Assembly: GCA_947396885.1 (NCBI GenBank)
Contig: OX377202.1
Span: 22,444,001 to 22,508,000, forward strand
Reading direction: 5' to 3'
Source: Heligmosomoides polygyrus polygyrus
Taxonomy: Eukaryota > Nematoda > Chromadorea > Rhabditida > Heligmosomidae
DNA: 64,000 nucleotides
This document shows positions 45,915 through 57,022 of this stretch, piece after piece (positions within the stretch are counted from its first letter, which is position 1; each line of letters opens with the position of its first letter). The notes beneath the pieces were generated by a model, which made no database searches, was not told the origin of the DNA, and saw only the letters and a program-made list of their open reading frames with translations. The translations under genes were made by a program, and so were the position numbers.

Positions 45915-46150
45915 TTTTTGAAAAATCCGTATCTTGAGTTGATCCACGAAGGGAAGATTTTCTCTAGAACATTTCGGATGATTCTTATAACTGATTTCTC
46001 TTCGGTTCTGATGTAGAGCATGCGGTGCGAATTCCAGGATTCTGCATCAGATTCCTGATTAAAACTAGTTATTTGAGCCACCCAGAAACCGGTTCTGGTG
46101 AAAATCACCCTTACTTTAGTCATTGTGAGATCTGGGATTTTTGAAAAGAA
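45915..46150. repeat. Partial TTGGACCC/CGGATAATT-family element
   Basis: It shares long stretches (GATTTCTCTTCGGTTC, AACTAGTTATTTGAGCC, GAAAATCACCCTTA) with the inverse of 46970-47150. It directly abuts the 11-bp target duplication of a SINE. Confidence 0.6.
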
Positions 46151-46576
46151 AAAAAGCCACTATGAGATGATAAATGGTTTTACTCGTATTCCTCTTGTTT
46201 CCCAGAGCAAAAAGCAGTATAAGGTCTCAATTTTTCAGTTGCCGTGCTGGCTCTGAATTTTTGTGGTTATCAACAAAAGCACATACCAAATTCCTCAACG
46301 AAGTATAAAACGTTTTGACAAATATCTTCAGGATTCAGCTTAGTAGTTTTCAACTGTGCTGTGTTGATTCTGGTTGCCTGTTTTGTTTTGTTTTCCCGTT
46401 TACAATGAGTTCAACTTATGTTTAGATTTGCTTTTTTCTTTCGCATGGTTATCCATGTAGTGAATAAATAACTCAAAAAAAAAAAAAGAAAACCCGCTGG
46501 AAACTGAACTGTGATCTGACATAGAGGTGGTTTCACATGTATCTGAACATCGCATCACATCACATGTACTGAAATA

Positions 46577-46895
46577 CTTTCGAATGGATCACTATAGTTA
46601 TGCTCTACAGATTTTTTGAATATTCGAATAGTTTCGAATGCTCACAAACTTCGAATGTTCGAATTCGAACATATTCTAAAACTGCAGTTCTACTGAATAT
46701 TCGAACTCAAATATATTCGGAAAACGCGATTTTTTACATACTCGAATTCGAGCGCGTTCGAAAAATGCGATTTTTTGATTATTCGAATGTTCAAATTTGA
46801 GTATTCCAATGTTCAATTTCGACAGTTCGATAGAATTCGATAGAATTGATTGGAATACTTTCGAATGGGTCATTCGAGTACAACCATACTCAACA
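46577..46895. mobile_element. AT-rich foldback element, TTCGAA family
   Basis: Dense in TTCGAA words, with ends related by inversion (ATAGTTATGCTC and GAGTACAACCAT). Same family as 56663-56945. Confidence 0.6.
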
Positions 46896-47180
46896 CTGTA
46901 CATTCCGACGCTGATTCAGATAATTCGGATCTGCCATTTTTTTTAAAAACCCGGATAAGTAGACAGTTGCGTTTTTGAAAATCCTAGGTCTTGAGATTCT
47001 TAAGCTAAGGGTGATTTTCATCAGATCGGGTTTTCGGATGGCTCAAATAACTAGTTTTGAGCAGGAATCTGATATATGTACTATGCAGATCGGCTACTCT
47101 CCATCGGAACCGAAGAGAAATCACTTATCTGAATCATCCCAAGATGCGAGTTTCAGGATTTCAGGCATTGAGCTGGCTCT
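46896..47180. repeat. Partial TTGGACCC/CGGATAATT-family element, inverted copy
   Basis: It is inverted relative to 45915-46150. The TTCGAA foldback element lies between the two, so the three together form a larger inverted arrangement. Confidence 0.55.
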
Positions 47181-47587
47181 GGCCTACTAAAATTAAAAAA
47201 AAAATATCTTGCAAAATTTAATAATGCAACAAAAGGCTTTCTGACCGGTATCTCTATGACCTTTCTTATGGTAGTTTATCTCTTTTTCGCATACATTTTA
47301 TCCCGAGTTGTCTCTCAACCATTTGTTCCGTTTCACTTGTCTTCTGGTTTTTTCTTTGTGATTCTGCTCTCATAAAGTAAACAACTGGTTTAATGTGAAG
47401 ATGTTGTAGATGTATTCTTTGGCCCTTTAAAGTGTTCTGTTATGATGTTCGTGGGGCTCGACTGTGCGTGCTGTTCACGAAAATGTCTCCGGTGTTTGCA
47501 TTGTTTTCCATAAATTGCATTCGTCGTTGTTAATGGTCACGTCGAGTGCTATTCACACTCCGTTCAAAGATACCGCACACCCTCAAC

Positions 47588-47717
47588 ACCAGCCATTTCA
47601 GGTCCTCGTCCGTGGCCTCCGCAGCCGCAGTCACCGCCAGCACACGCCTATTTGTATGGACCTCTACCACTCTCTGAGTCTATCGCATTCACGTCGTGTC
47701 CACTAATCGCATACAAT
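47588..47717 (+). CDS. Candidate terminal exon, Pro-rich, weak
   Basis: After a good acceptor (agccatttcag, ending about 47600) a frame entered with two bases reads PRPWPPQPQSPPAHAYLYG and continues to TGA at about 47717-47730. Pro-rich C-terminal exons are common, but no upstream exon in matching phase was found. A different frame is also open here. Confidence 0.2.
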
Positions 47718-47838
47718 AGCGCTTTGTGATGACGGCTGCCGACTGCGTCGACCTACCGTCCTCATTTCCTGCCCAGTCCCAGTTCGAAAGGTGCATCAAG
47801 GCATTGGTTGCTTCCCTCTACGCGGCAGCAAATTTCTA

Positions 47839-49101
47839 TTAGGTTGGAAAAAAAGTCTCTTCACACTTCGAATTTTTTTTTACCCTTCTCCTTGTAAACG
47901 CACTAGCCAATGTTGATAGCTGATTTCGTAATCCTATCACACTTGTCTACCGTTCGCACGCGGACACAGGTTAAGACTCTTCTTGTAATTCGTTATCCAC
48001 CCAATCTTCCGAACTCAATGCCAGATCTACCTCATGGCCGTTTTCAGCACGGCATTCTTCATGAATTCATTAAAGGATCTATAGCACGTCAGGCAGCCGA
48101 CCAAATTAACCATATAAATGGCTTGGGATCTACTACTCATCGCGCCTGTTATGAGTGGTTCGGAAAGTCTTTAAAAGGAGATTATTCACTGAGGGCAAAG
48201 CATGGTCAGGAAGGCCAACTGGATTGGACGACAGTGAACTACACCATCTTCTTCGTACCGATAGTTGGCAGACGACACGTCAGCTGGCAGAGAAGCTCGA
48301 AGTGTCTCATAGGATAGTAGGAATCCATCTGAAGAATCTTGGCTTTCATGGAAATTTGGAGCTTGGATTCCACATGCCCTGTCAGACACTCAGAAAGATC
48401 GACAGCTCTCCATCGCTGCTTCTCTTCTGTCCAGATAAGGAAGAAAATCGTTTCTTCCGCGGATTGTGACAGGCGAAGAGTCCTGGGTTCTGTGTGCCAA
48501 CTTCCGAGGAAAAGGCAATGGGTACAAAAGGGAGAGAGCCCTAAGTCTGATCTCAAGCCCAATGTTCACGAAAGGAAGATTCTCTTAAGTGTTTGGTGGG
48601 ATATCAGAGAAGTGATTTACTGGCAAACTCTCAGAAGTGGAGAGACACTTACTGCTGTCACACACTGCGGCCAACTCCACAAAGTCGTCGCAACTCTCTA
48701 AGAAAACAGGCCGGAGAAGTCGAAGGTGATGATCCTGCATGACGATGCAAAACTACATGTTGCAAGACTCACAAGAGAAACAATAAAGGAGCTGGGCTGG
48801 GAGGTAATGTCACATCCACCGTATAGCCCTAACCTCGTTTGTGCCGACTACCATCTCTTCCGTGCTTTCAAGCAAGAAATTGGAGAGAAATATTTTGGAA
48901 CTGATGAAGACCTCAAAAATTGGATTCATCAATGGTTCGACTCCAGAACTGCAGTCTTTTAAGCGAGAGGAATTGGAAAATTACCCAGTCTTTGGAGAAG
49001 TGTAGTGGGACAAAATAGAGTTTATCTCAGTTGATTTGACTTTGTAGTTGTGAAGTAATAAATCTTTGAAAAAAATGAAAAGACTTTTTTTTCCAACCTA
49101 A
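47839..49101 (+). pseudogene. Mariner transposon copy 1, defective
   Basis: It starts TTAGGTTGGAAAAAAAGTC and ends with the inverse, with TA on both sides (47837-47838, 49102-49103); 1263 bases, the normal mariner length. Broken frames give the N-terminal HTH region (GILHEFIKGSIARQAADQIN, then LDDSELHHLLRTDS and QTTRQLAEKLEVSHRIVG), TGEESWVL where the first catalytic Asp is Glu, SPKSDLKPNVHERKILLSVWW, MILHDDAKLH (second Asp) and LVCADYHLF (third Asp). There are two or more frameshifts, and an in-frame TAA at 48699-48701. It is dead, and shares these lesions with copy 2. Confidence 0.88.
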
Positions 49102-49267
49102 TATTTTTGTATTGTGCCTAGTGCTTTGTGTAAATACTGCTTAGTATTTTCCGAATATCCAGGTTTTACGGTTTTGAGGGTAAGATTTCCCAAGGAAGAG
49201 GGGTAGGATAAGGTATTAGGTTGGAGCATAGTTCTCGCTGTTTTGTGGAAATATTGAGAGTATTTTC

Positions 49268-49762
49268 GGATCTATCCTAGTCGGGGGGGGGGGGGGGCAA
49301 ATAACTAAGAACTAGGCAACAAAATAAATTAATACTTACCGAGCGGCTCCTAGAAAACGAAACTTAACCTAAAAGAAACCAAAAACGGAGGAACACACAA
49401 AAAAAATCGCCGTGGTTTACAACCGTCTCGGCAGGCAAAGAGCGACGGAATGGAGGCATGCCGCAGGCTAACCGCAGGCTGACATGTTATAACCAAGATC
49501 TAACATGGTGAATAGGGCGCATGAAGCCGCATGCCGCGTGCTGACTGCCGCCTAACATGTTATAACCAGGATCTAACATGGTGAGGAGGGCACACAAGTT
49601 TGCCTGCTTACAACCGTGACAAATGCAATTTGTTCTTTTTTCTTAGTGACTCTTTCTTGCTTAGGTCCTGTGTTGTTCTCTAGGAGCCGCTTTGTAAGTC
49701 TTTAGTGAATTTGTCACATATAATACTTTTTAGTTATATGGCCCCCGGACTAGGATAGATCC
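49268..49762. mobile_element. 495-bp DNA element with G-tract and 8-bp duplication
   Basis: The ends are inverted: GGATCTATCCTAGTC and GACTAGGATAGATCC, followed inside by 15 Gs on the left and 5 Cs on the right. GTATTTTC lies on both sides (49260-49267, 49763-49770). Inside are an inverted pair (GCGGCTCCTAG at 49343, CTAGGAGCCGC at 49680) and a tandem duplication of about 75 bases (see next entry). No coding sequence. Confidence 0.75.
49456..49601. repeat. Two tandem units of about 75 bp
   Basis: Both units run GCATGCCGC, GCTGAC or CCTAAC, ATGTTATAACCA, GATCTAACATGGTGA, GGGC. They lie in the middle of the 49268-49762 element. Confidence 0.8.
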
Positions 49763-49769
49763 GTATTTT

Positions 49770-51130
49770 CCAAATTCCACGTTTCACGGTTTTTATACCA
49801 AGATTTTACCAGATGGAGAGGGTAAAGTAGTAGGTCGGAGCAAAAATTTTCGCTACTTCAGTGTTTCAAATGCTGCTGTGTTTGTTGGTGCTTTATGCTC
49901 CGAAAATTTATAGTGGTACTGTTATGTAGAGAAAGTATATAGTTTGTTTTCGAAAAAGTGTCTTAAATTTGAAGTGTTAGACATTCATCACCGAGCCGAT
50001 GGGTGGTGCGGGTAATCTACCTAGCCTGGTAATCAACATTTCGACCAGTAAACGAGAAAGAACCTCCACCTCCATTATCATCCGTCTCTATTTATCTTCG
50101 CGACCGTCGTTGGGATTCCCGAATATTTTTTTTTGCTTGAAGATGCTCGAGCGAGAGTTTTACCCCAGGGACTTCTGGCGTTGACAAATTGCATTCGTTT
50201 GAAGCGTTTTCCTATAATTGTGAGCATCTGTTGCGAGCGATTTTATTTCCATAGCATTCACTAATTACTGCTGTGAAGAGCCTCCATCTCCTTGTGAAAA
50301 TAGAAAAGTTTATAACATTTTGTGACGAGCAAACATTAAGGGTTATTTCTTCCTGAAGATAGCACTGCTAGTCTTCTCGACATTACTATAGAGATAAGGC
50401 TGTGAAGGGAAATCGTAAGCCGCTGAAGCGCCGCTATAATGATTGATGTTAATCTCTCTCCCGAGTTTGTTTCTGGTTTTAGATGTGAATTCAGTTTTGG
50501 GGAAGCTAGTTCTTTTAATTTAACCGGTCATTTCACCAACTATAGAGAACATTTTGCTGGTAAAAGCAATTTGGTCCCCTCTGCTGAGATCTACAGAATT
50601 GTGAAGCTCAGTCACGATTCCTTTGGGCTCTGGTGAATTGCCTTTTGGGTCAACGATGGGAGCGAATAGCTTCTTTCATAGATAATATCGATGCGCTATC
50701 TCCTATATGTTATAGATGTGAGTCGGAAGTGTTTTTGAATTCTTTATGAGAGTACCTTTGCATCCATATTTCTTGAGAGAACGGTGTTCAGCTCATTTAT
50801 CAATATGTTCTGCTCAATCACTCAAGGAAAGGAGATGAACGAGGCGTGTTCTTAATACATATCCGTCGTAACAGGGGGCATCAAAGTCGAGAGCATCTGT
50901 GACTTTGAACAATCATTCTTGCCAGGAGGCCATCAATAAGGTCTCATATGAATGAGAAGGATCTCCAGATGATGTACTGATGTGGTGGTACCCGGTGAAG
51001 CAACTGTAAAATGCGGAGCCATTTCTGTTATCTAAGGTCTATAGATTTTCAGTAGTAATTTTAATGTTCGTAGGGTATTTGTTGGGAAGGGAAGTGTTTC
51101 ATATACAAAGTGAATTGCTACTGTGCGGGG
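49770..51130. other. No recognisable gene
   Basis: A/T-rich sequence with short open frames but no motifs or paired splice sites. Confidence 0.45.
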
Positions 51131-51135
51131 AAATC

Positions 51136-51494
51136 TACAACACTAAGAAGGACTCGAACTCACAACCATGCCATTTGTGCTAAGATGTTGCCCTTAAAAT
51201 TCAGCGTCAGGATATTTTGACACACTAATGACGAAAAGTGCACTGGTTTCGACTCCTATCTGGGATCAGGGTGTTGCTCATAACTCGCTATTTCTGCGGC
51301 GCACATATCCTTTCAAGACAAGGGTTCTGTGGCACAAGAATAGTGAATTATGAACGAGATTGATCCCAGATAGGAATCGAAACCAGTGCACTTTTCACCC
51401 TTATTGCGTCAGGATATCTTGAAGCTGAAATTTAAGGGCAACATCTCAGCCAAAAAGGCAGGGTTGTGAGTTCGAATCCTTCTTAGTGTTGTAG
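51136..51494. repeat. Large palindrome with tRNA-like outer ends
   Basis: The arms 51136-51292 and 51339-51494 are inverted copies (about 157 bases, a few differences) around a 46-base centre. Read outward, each arm has GAGTTCGAxTCCT, a good B-box match, and at least the left arm has TAGCACAAATGG, close to an A box. The boxes are too close for a real tRNA. Confidence 0.75.
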
Positions 51495-52089
51495 TTTTGT
51501 TCGCAGAGTAGCAATTCAATTAGCATATGACAGCTTCGCTGGAGCGATACAGATGACCCTCGGATGTCGGCGATGCTCGGAACTCCTGATGCTTTCTCCG
51601 GGGTGCTCTACTATGATAGCCTTCGAAATAACTGGACATTTCTTGTCTGCTCCGCTTCTAGCGCCGAGATCTGACAGTCTGAATATGACGGCAGATCTCT
51701 CATCCACGTTCCTTTTGCTTTATCTCAGCATCGGACCGACCTGGCTGGCACAGCTACGTTTTTTACGAGAGAGAAGATACCCATCAATCGACGAGCGGTC
51801 TAGGTTCATCAAGGTCGAAAAAGCGTAACCGATGGAAGATTGGCCAGCTGCGTTTTTCAACACTTAGTTTCGCCGTCGAGAAATTGATACTGACGGAACA
51901 CCAGGTTTGGAGTCTGTAGAACGACCTTCAAGAGTCTTGCGAATGCGGGGGAGGAACGTCCTTTCCGCGATGAACGGACGATTTGTCATGTCAATGTAGT
52001 AGCTGCAAACCTTCGCCTGTCGTAATCTTCGGGGAAACCGCTACCCATGCCCGGGCGCTTCTTCAGCTGAGTGCTCTGGGAATTTACGA

Positions 52090-52320
52090 AGCTCATCCTC
52101 GTCTAGCACAGGCGGCGAAGACCTATGTTCGGTTACCGCACAGGCCGACTGAGCCTTCTATCTCTTCGAGGTTTGTGAGCTAGTACCAAATCATCTGGGG
52201 AATAGAAATCTCGATGTCGTCCGTCGATCAGTCCCTTGTCCACCTAAGATCATTGTGTTGGCCAAATAAACCTGTAAAGTGCCTTCACAATATTCTGTAG
52301 AAGTGGAAGACGGATTGTAC
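52090..52320 (+). mobile_element. SINE copy, strongly diverged
   Basis: The CAGGCCGACTGAGCCTTC and TAGTACCAAATCATCTGG stretches follow the family order (CAGGCCAACCAAGCCTTC, TGGTACCAGACTTGTCTGG). Head and tail are poor. Confidence 0.45.
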
Positions 52321-52446
52321 TAACCATAAAAATCTGATTAGCATCAAACTTCGTCGTTTTTTCCTTAATCTATCCTCTTCCAAAATTTCGTGAGTCTCCA
52401 GCCTCACTCTTCATAGCACGTCGGCATTTGTATCAACTGCTGTTAG

Positions 52447-52710
52447 TATATGTTTGTTGCCTCGAGTTTTTTTTATGGTGGACCTTCATTTCCAGATGGC
52501 GTTACGTGTCGACGCGTTCGTCTTCTTCAGATTTAACCACCTTAAGAGCGCTTTCGCGACTCCATCTGTTAGTACGACCGGGCGATAGACTTGCGAAAGC
52601 GCTCTTAAGGTTGATCAAACGCCTCTAAAGAATCGTCCGGAAGCGTCGAAACGTAAGGCCATCTGGAAATAAAGGTCCACCATAAAACACCTCGAGAGGC
52701 ACAGAACATA
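52447..52710. mobile_element. 264-bp foldback element at the mariner copy 2 boundary
   Basis: The arms share GCCTCGAG, TATGGTGGACC, TTTCCAGATGGC and CTTAAGAGCGCTTTCGC in inverted order. Its right tip meets the TA of mariner copy 2, so the mariner seems to have inserted at or beside its end. Confidence 0.7.
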
Positions 52711-53972
52711 TTAGGTTGGAAAAAAAAGTCTTTTCATTTTTTTCAAAGATTTATTACTTCACAACTACAAAGTCAAATCAATTGAGATAAACTCTATTTT
52801 GTTCCACTACACTTCTCCAAAGACTGGGTAATTTTCCAATTCCTCTCGCTTAAAAGACTGCAGTTCTGGAGTCGAACCATTGATGAATCCAATTTTTGAG
52901 GTCTTCATCCGTTCCAAAATATTTCTCTCCAATTTCTTGCTTGAGACCACGGAAGAGATGGTAGTCGCTAGGGGCGAGATCAGGGCTATACGGTGGATGT
53001 GGCATTACCTCCCAGCCCATCTCCTTTATTGTTTCTCTTGTGAGTCTTGCAACATGTGGTTTTGCACCGTCATGCAGGATCATCACCTTCGACTTCTCCG
53101 GCCTGTTTTCTTAGAGAGTTACGACGACTTTGTGGAGTTGGCCGCAGTATGTGACAGCAGTAAGTGTCTCTCCACTTCTGAGAGTTTGCCGATAAATCAC
53201 TTCTCTGATATCCCACCAAACACTCAAGAGAATCTTCCTTTCGTGAACATTGGACTTGAGATCAGACTTAGGGCTCTCTCCCTTTTGTACCCATTGCCTT
53301 TTCCTCGGAAGTTGGCATACAGAACCCAGGACTCTTCGCCTGTCACAATCCGCGGAAGAAACGATTTTCTTCCTTATCTGGACAGAAGAGAAGCAGCGAT
53401 GGAGAGCCGTCGACCTTTCTGAGTGTCTGACAGGGCATGTGGAATCCATGCTCCAAATTTCCATGAAAGCCAAGATTCTTCAGATGGATTCCTACTATCC
53501 TATGAGACACTTCGAGCTTCTCTGCCAGCTGACGTGTCGTCTGCCTACTATCGGTACGAAGAAGATGGTGTAGTTCACTGTCGTCCAATCCAGTTGGCCT
53601 TCCTGACCATGCTTTGCCCTCAGTGAATAATCTCCTTTTAAAGACTTTCCGAACCACTCATAACAGGCGCGATGAGTAGTAGATCCCAAGCCATTTATAT
53701 GGTTAATTTGGTCGGCTGCCTGACGTGCTATAGATCCTTTAATGAATTCATGAAGAATGCCGTGCTGAAAACGGCCATGAGGTAGATCTGGCATTGAGTC
53801 CGGAAGATTGGATGGATAACGAATTACAAGAACAGTCTTAACCTGTGTCCGCGTGCGAACGGTAGACAAGTGTGATAGGATTACGAAATCAGCTATCAAC
53901 ATTGGCTAGTGCGTTTACAAGGGGAAGGGTAAAAAAAATTCGAAGTGTGAAGAGACTTTTTTTCCAACCTAA
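52711..53972 (-). pseudogene. Mariner transposon copy 2, defective, inverted relative to copy 1
   Basis: Near-identical to copy 1 but on the opposite strand and 1262 bases. TA lies on both sides (52709-52710, 53973-53974). It shares the same frameshifts, the Glu in TGEESW and the same in-frame stop. Its own differences are LHDGAKPH at the second site and a normal LAPSDYHLF at the third. Flanks outside TA differ from those of copy 1, so this was a separate insertion. Confidence 0.88.
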
Positions 53973-53989
53973 TATATTGTCGTGTGAGT

Positions 53990-55390
53990 GTTCTTTGAGC
54001 GCACTGACACGCGTACGCTCGGGCCCAGTGTCCTAACTTGTAGCTGGCCGCTCCAGACTACTATTTCCCTCGCTGTTCTTCTTGTTACGGACCAGTATTC
54101 GCCTCTGACACATTTGTATCCTATAAATAGGAGGGCAGAAGTCGGAGCGAGTCAGTATCCTCGGGATAAGCCACACACCGCATTACCTTGAAGGCACTGT
54201 GAAAGCGCATTCGACATAAACTCACAAAGACAATGTGGCGGAAAGCTAAGGACTAATCGCTGCAAAGTGCCTGTTAAGCAGTTTCACCAACAGCAGGACT
54301 GGGCGCATTGTTTGGTCTGGGAGTGAGGTCGAGCACAATTGACTAGGACTTCTTGTGCTTAATGTCCAAGCGACGTTTCCTGTCAAACGAAGATTGCGCG
54401 CAATTCGAGTGTTGTCGTGGATTGCTTGAACCCGTTACTTCATGCGATTCTTGACCGTTTCCAAGTTATTTGGTCGTTTAACTTCCACTTTTTGTAGGAG
54501 AAAGTCCCCAGAAATGTTCTGATGCACTACCGAGCCATTGGCAGTTCTAGCGGCCTTCGGAGAGAGAAATCTTTAAAGAACTCTCGGGTGAACCTTGTGC
54601 ATACCTAGAACAGCCAACAGAAGGTGCAGCCTTCATATCACGAAGCGATCGGCTCCGGTTTGAGCCAAACCTATACGCCCTGTTGAGTTCATTTCGTGTG
54701 ATTTGTCGCCTCGACATCAGGCGCAAGACGTGTTTATCTGCTTATCCTTGCACTCCATTGCTCAGGATTAGTGGACAAAGCGCCTCTACAATCTCATAGG
54801 GCGCCTTCCTGAAGTTTGCCTGAAGCATGGGCACATGTCCGAGAAATTGATAGATATCAACTTGTGCACTATTTGACTGTATAAGGCGCGCATATCGACT
54901 AGAGATGCTTCCTTCTAAGGCGAAACATTTCTAGTCGATATGAGAAACAGGATTGCGGTAAAACTGTGAAGAGTGTGCGCATGTGCGAATTATTCCCACG
55001 ACCGAATAATCGAATTATGGAAACAATCGTGTGCTCCGATAATATGCTATGGATGGCGGCCATCTCGCGTCTATTCACAAGGGCATTCAGAAGCGAATTT
55101 GACCGACAAATTCCTTTACGGCGATGTCTTTAGATTCATGGCGGCGCTCTGCCCAACGCTTCTACAAGAAAGCCTTACTTTTTGGCATCTCTTGGCGTCC
55201 CCTTGCTGGCTTTGCTAGCAGATTTCACAGAATCGCAGTATGGAAGTAAATGTTCGAAATTCTCGACTTTCCATCCTACACTAATATCATCTTTTTGCTC
55301 CCTGTTGGAAACCAAATTTAACGGAATTTAAAGGTGAAATTTTGCATGAAATAGAGAGCGTTAACGTTTCTGAAATTGGCAGCTATTTAG
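53990..55390. other. No recognisable gene; one short palindrome
   Basis: Open frames have no motif or splice context. A 13-base inverted repeat (54891-54903, 54930-54942) surrounds a GGCGAAAC stem-loop word related to the motif near 21549. Confidence 0.45.
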
Positions 55391-55399
55391 TATTATAAA

Positions 55400-55706
55400 G
55401 GGTAAAGGATAAAGGACGTCGTTACTCAGTACCTTTTTGAGTACGACACACATTCCATCTGTACGGGATGTCGTGGAGCGATTTGAATGCGTTGTTGACC
55501 AATGAGTTGCGGTGGCTAGCCGATGCGTCTGTCCTTCTCAAACGTGGTCAATGTCTGTCCTTCTCAGACGACTCTTGTAGCAATTAACCTACCCCGGTGG
55601 GATGGAAGGTTTGTTTGGCCGGCGCGTGAAATCCGAACCAGGAACCTGGAATCTGGTGCGCGCGACAGCCTGCACCTCCACCGACTGCGCTGCCACGCGC
55701 CGGTTC
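55400..55706 (-). mobile_element. SINE copy with internal duplication
   Basis: The tail (AAAGGATAAAGGACG on the plus strand), the body and an A-box-like end are present. A TGTCTGTCCTTCTCA segment is duplicated (55528-55570). Confidence 0.65.
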
Positions 55707-56662
55707 TACTACCCAAATCGGAGACCACAATGTAGGCGTAATATACACATTTGAACTGTCGTCTAATGCCTGTGAAGCGGTTTTATGCTCTAACAAGGGA
55801 TTGCAACCAGGTCGCAGTGGAGCTTTGAGGTGAGTTATATGTCGTGAGATGCGGTTTCGACTTTCCCACTGTGAGGAGCAGAAGTTTTGCACTTCCTAAA
55901 AACATCCGCCACGATCAGTCCGTACTCTCGATGTAAAGTCGCAACGAAAAAAGTCGCCAGAAGAGAGTATTTATTCATAGACACTGTTGCCCATTCACGA
56001 TTCTTGGTGTCGAAAAGTTTTTCGCCCAAACTTCTTTCGGGATGTTGACTATGAATATCTTCTTTCAAATTCTCGACTCGACTGAAGTAGGTTACAGTAG
56101 GTATGGCTGAGTAATTCCTGAGGGGTCAGGAACATCAACTTTGTCTAGAGAGGTTATTTAAGGAGTTGATCCCATTTATTTGTTCGTTTTTGTTAGTTTA
56201 CCCTAACCGGACCACCCTTTCCCTTCCACATCTACAGTAGTCTACCGTATTCTACCGAAATTTTAAATTCAAATGTAGTTTTCATAAACTGCACTCAAAA
56301 TAACCATCGTGGATGAAGTCTGGGTGAAAATTTTCGACCTTTGGAGTCGTGGAAATACAATAGTGCTAACGATTTTTGACTACTTTCTGGTAACCTGCGT
56401 TGTTGCTCCTTTACATGAAGAGCTTTCTTTTACATAGAGATCGTGGCGGATCTTTTTCGGAAAGTGGAAAGAGGAAAAGTCGTATCCCATAATATACATC
56501 TCATCTTAACGTCCACAGCGAACTGGTATCCTTCACTTGTAAGAAATGTCTGAACATCTGTTCTTTCTGTTTAGAACAGATGCGATTGGGACAAGCGAGA
56601 TAAGGATCCCTGACTCGGGCGGGGCTAAAGTTTCATTCACTTCTCCTCCCCGTTGCATTGTA

Positions 56663-56945
56663 GATAGCTCTATAGTTGTGCTCGAATGACCTATTCGAAT
56701 AGACGTTCGAATAATTTTCACTCGAATTTATAAGATCGAACTCGAATGTTCAAAAATCACTTTTTTCGAATTCGTTCGAACTCGAGTATTCAAAAAAGCG
56801 CGTTTTGAGAATGCATTCGAATTCTAATGTTAAAAAACTGCAGTTTTCAAACATATTCGAATTGAATATTCGAAATCTGTGACCACTCGAAACCGTTCGA
56901 ATATTCGAAAAAGTTTTAAAAGGGCAACTATATGTAGCACTATCA
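56663..56945. mobile_element. AT-rich foldback element, TTCGAA family
   Basis: Starts CTATAGTTGTGCTCGAATG and ends with inverted TTCGAATATTCG and CAACTATATG. Same family as 46577-46895. Confidence 0.6.
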
Positions 56946-57022
56946 TAATACGGAGATCAGTATTAGTATGCTGATCTAGCTAAATGCAATCTGCTATACT
57001 CTACAAAAACTTTTCGTACACT

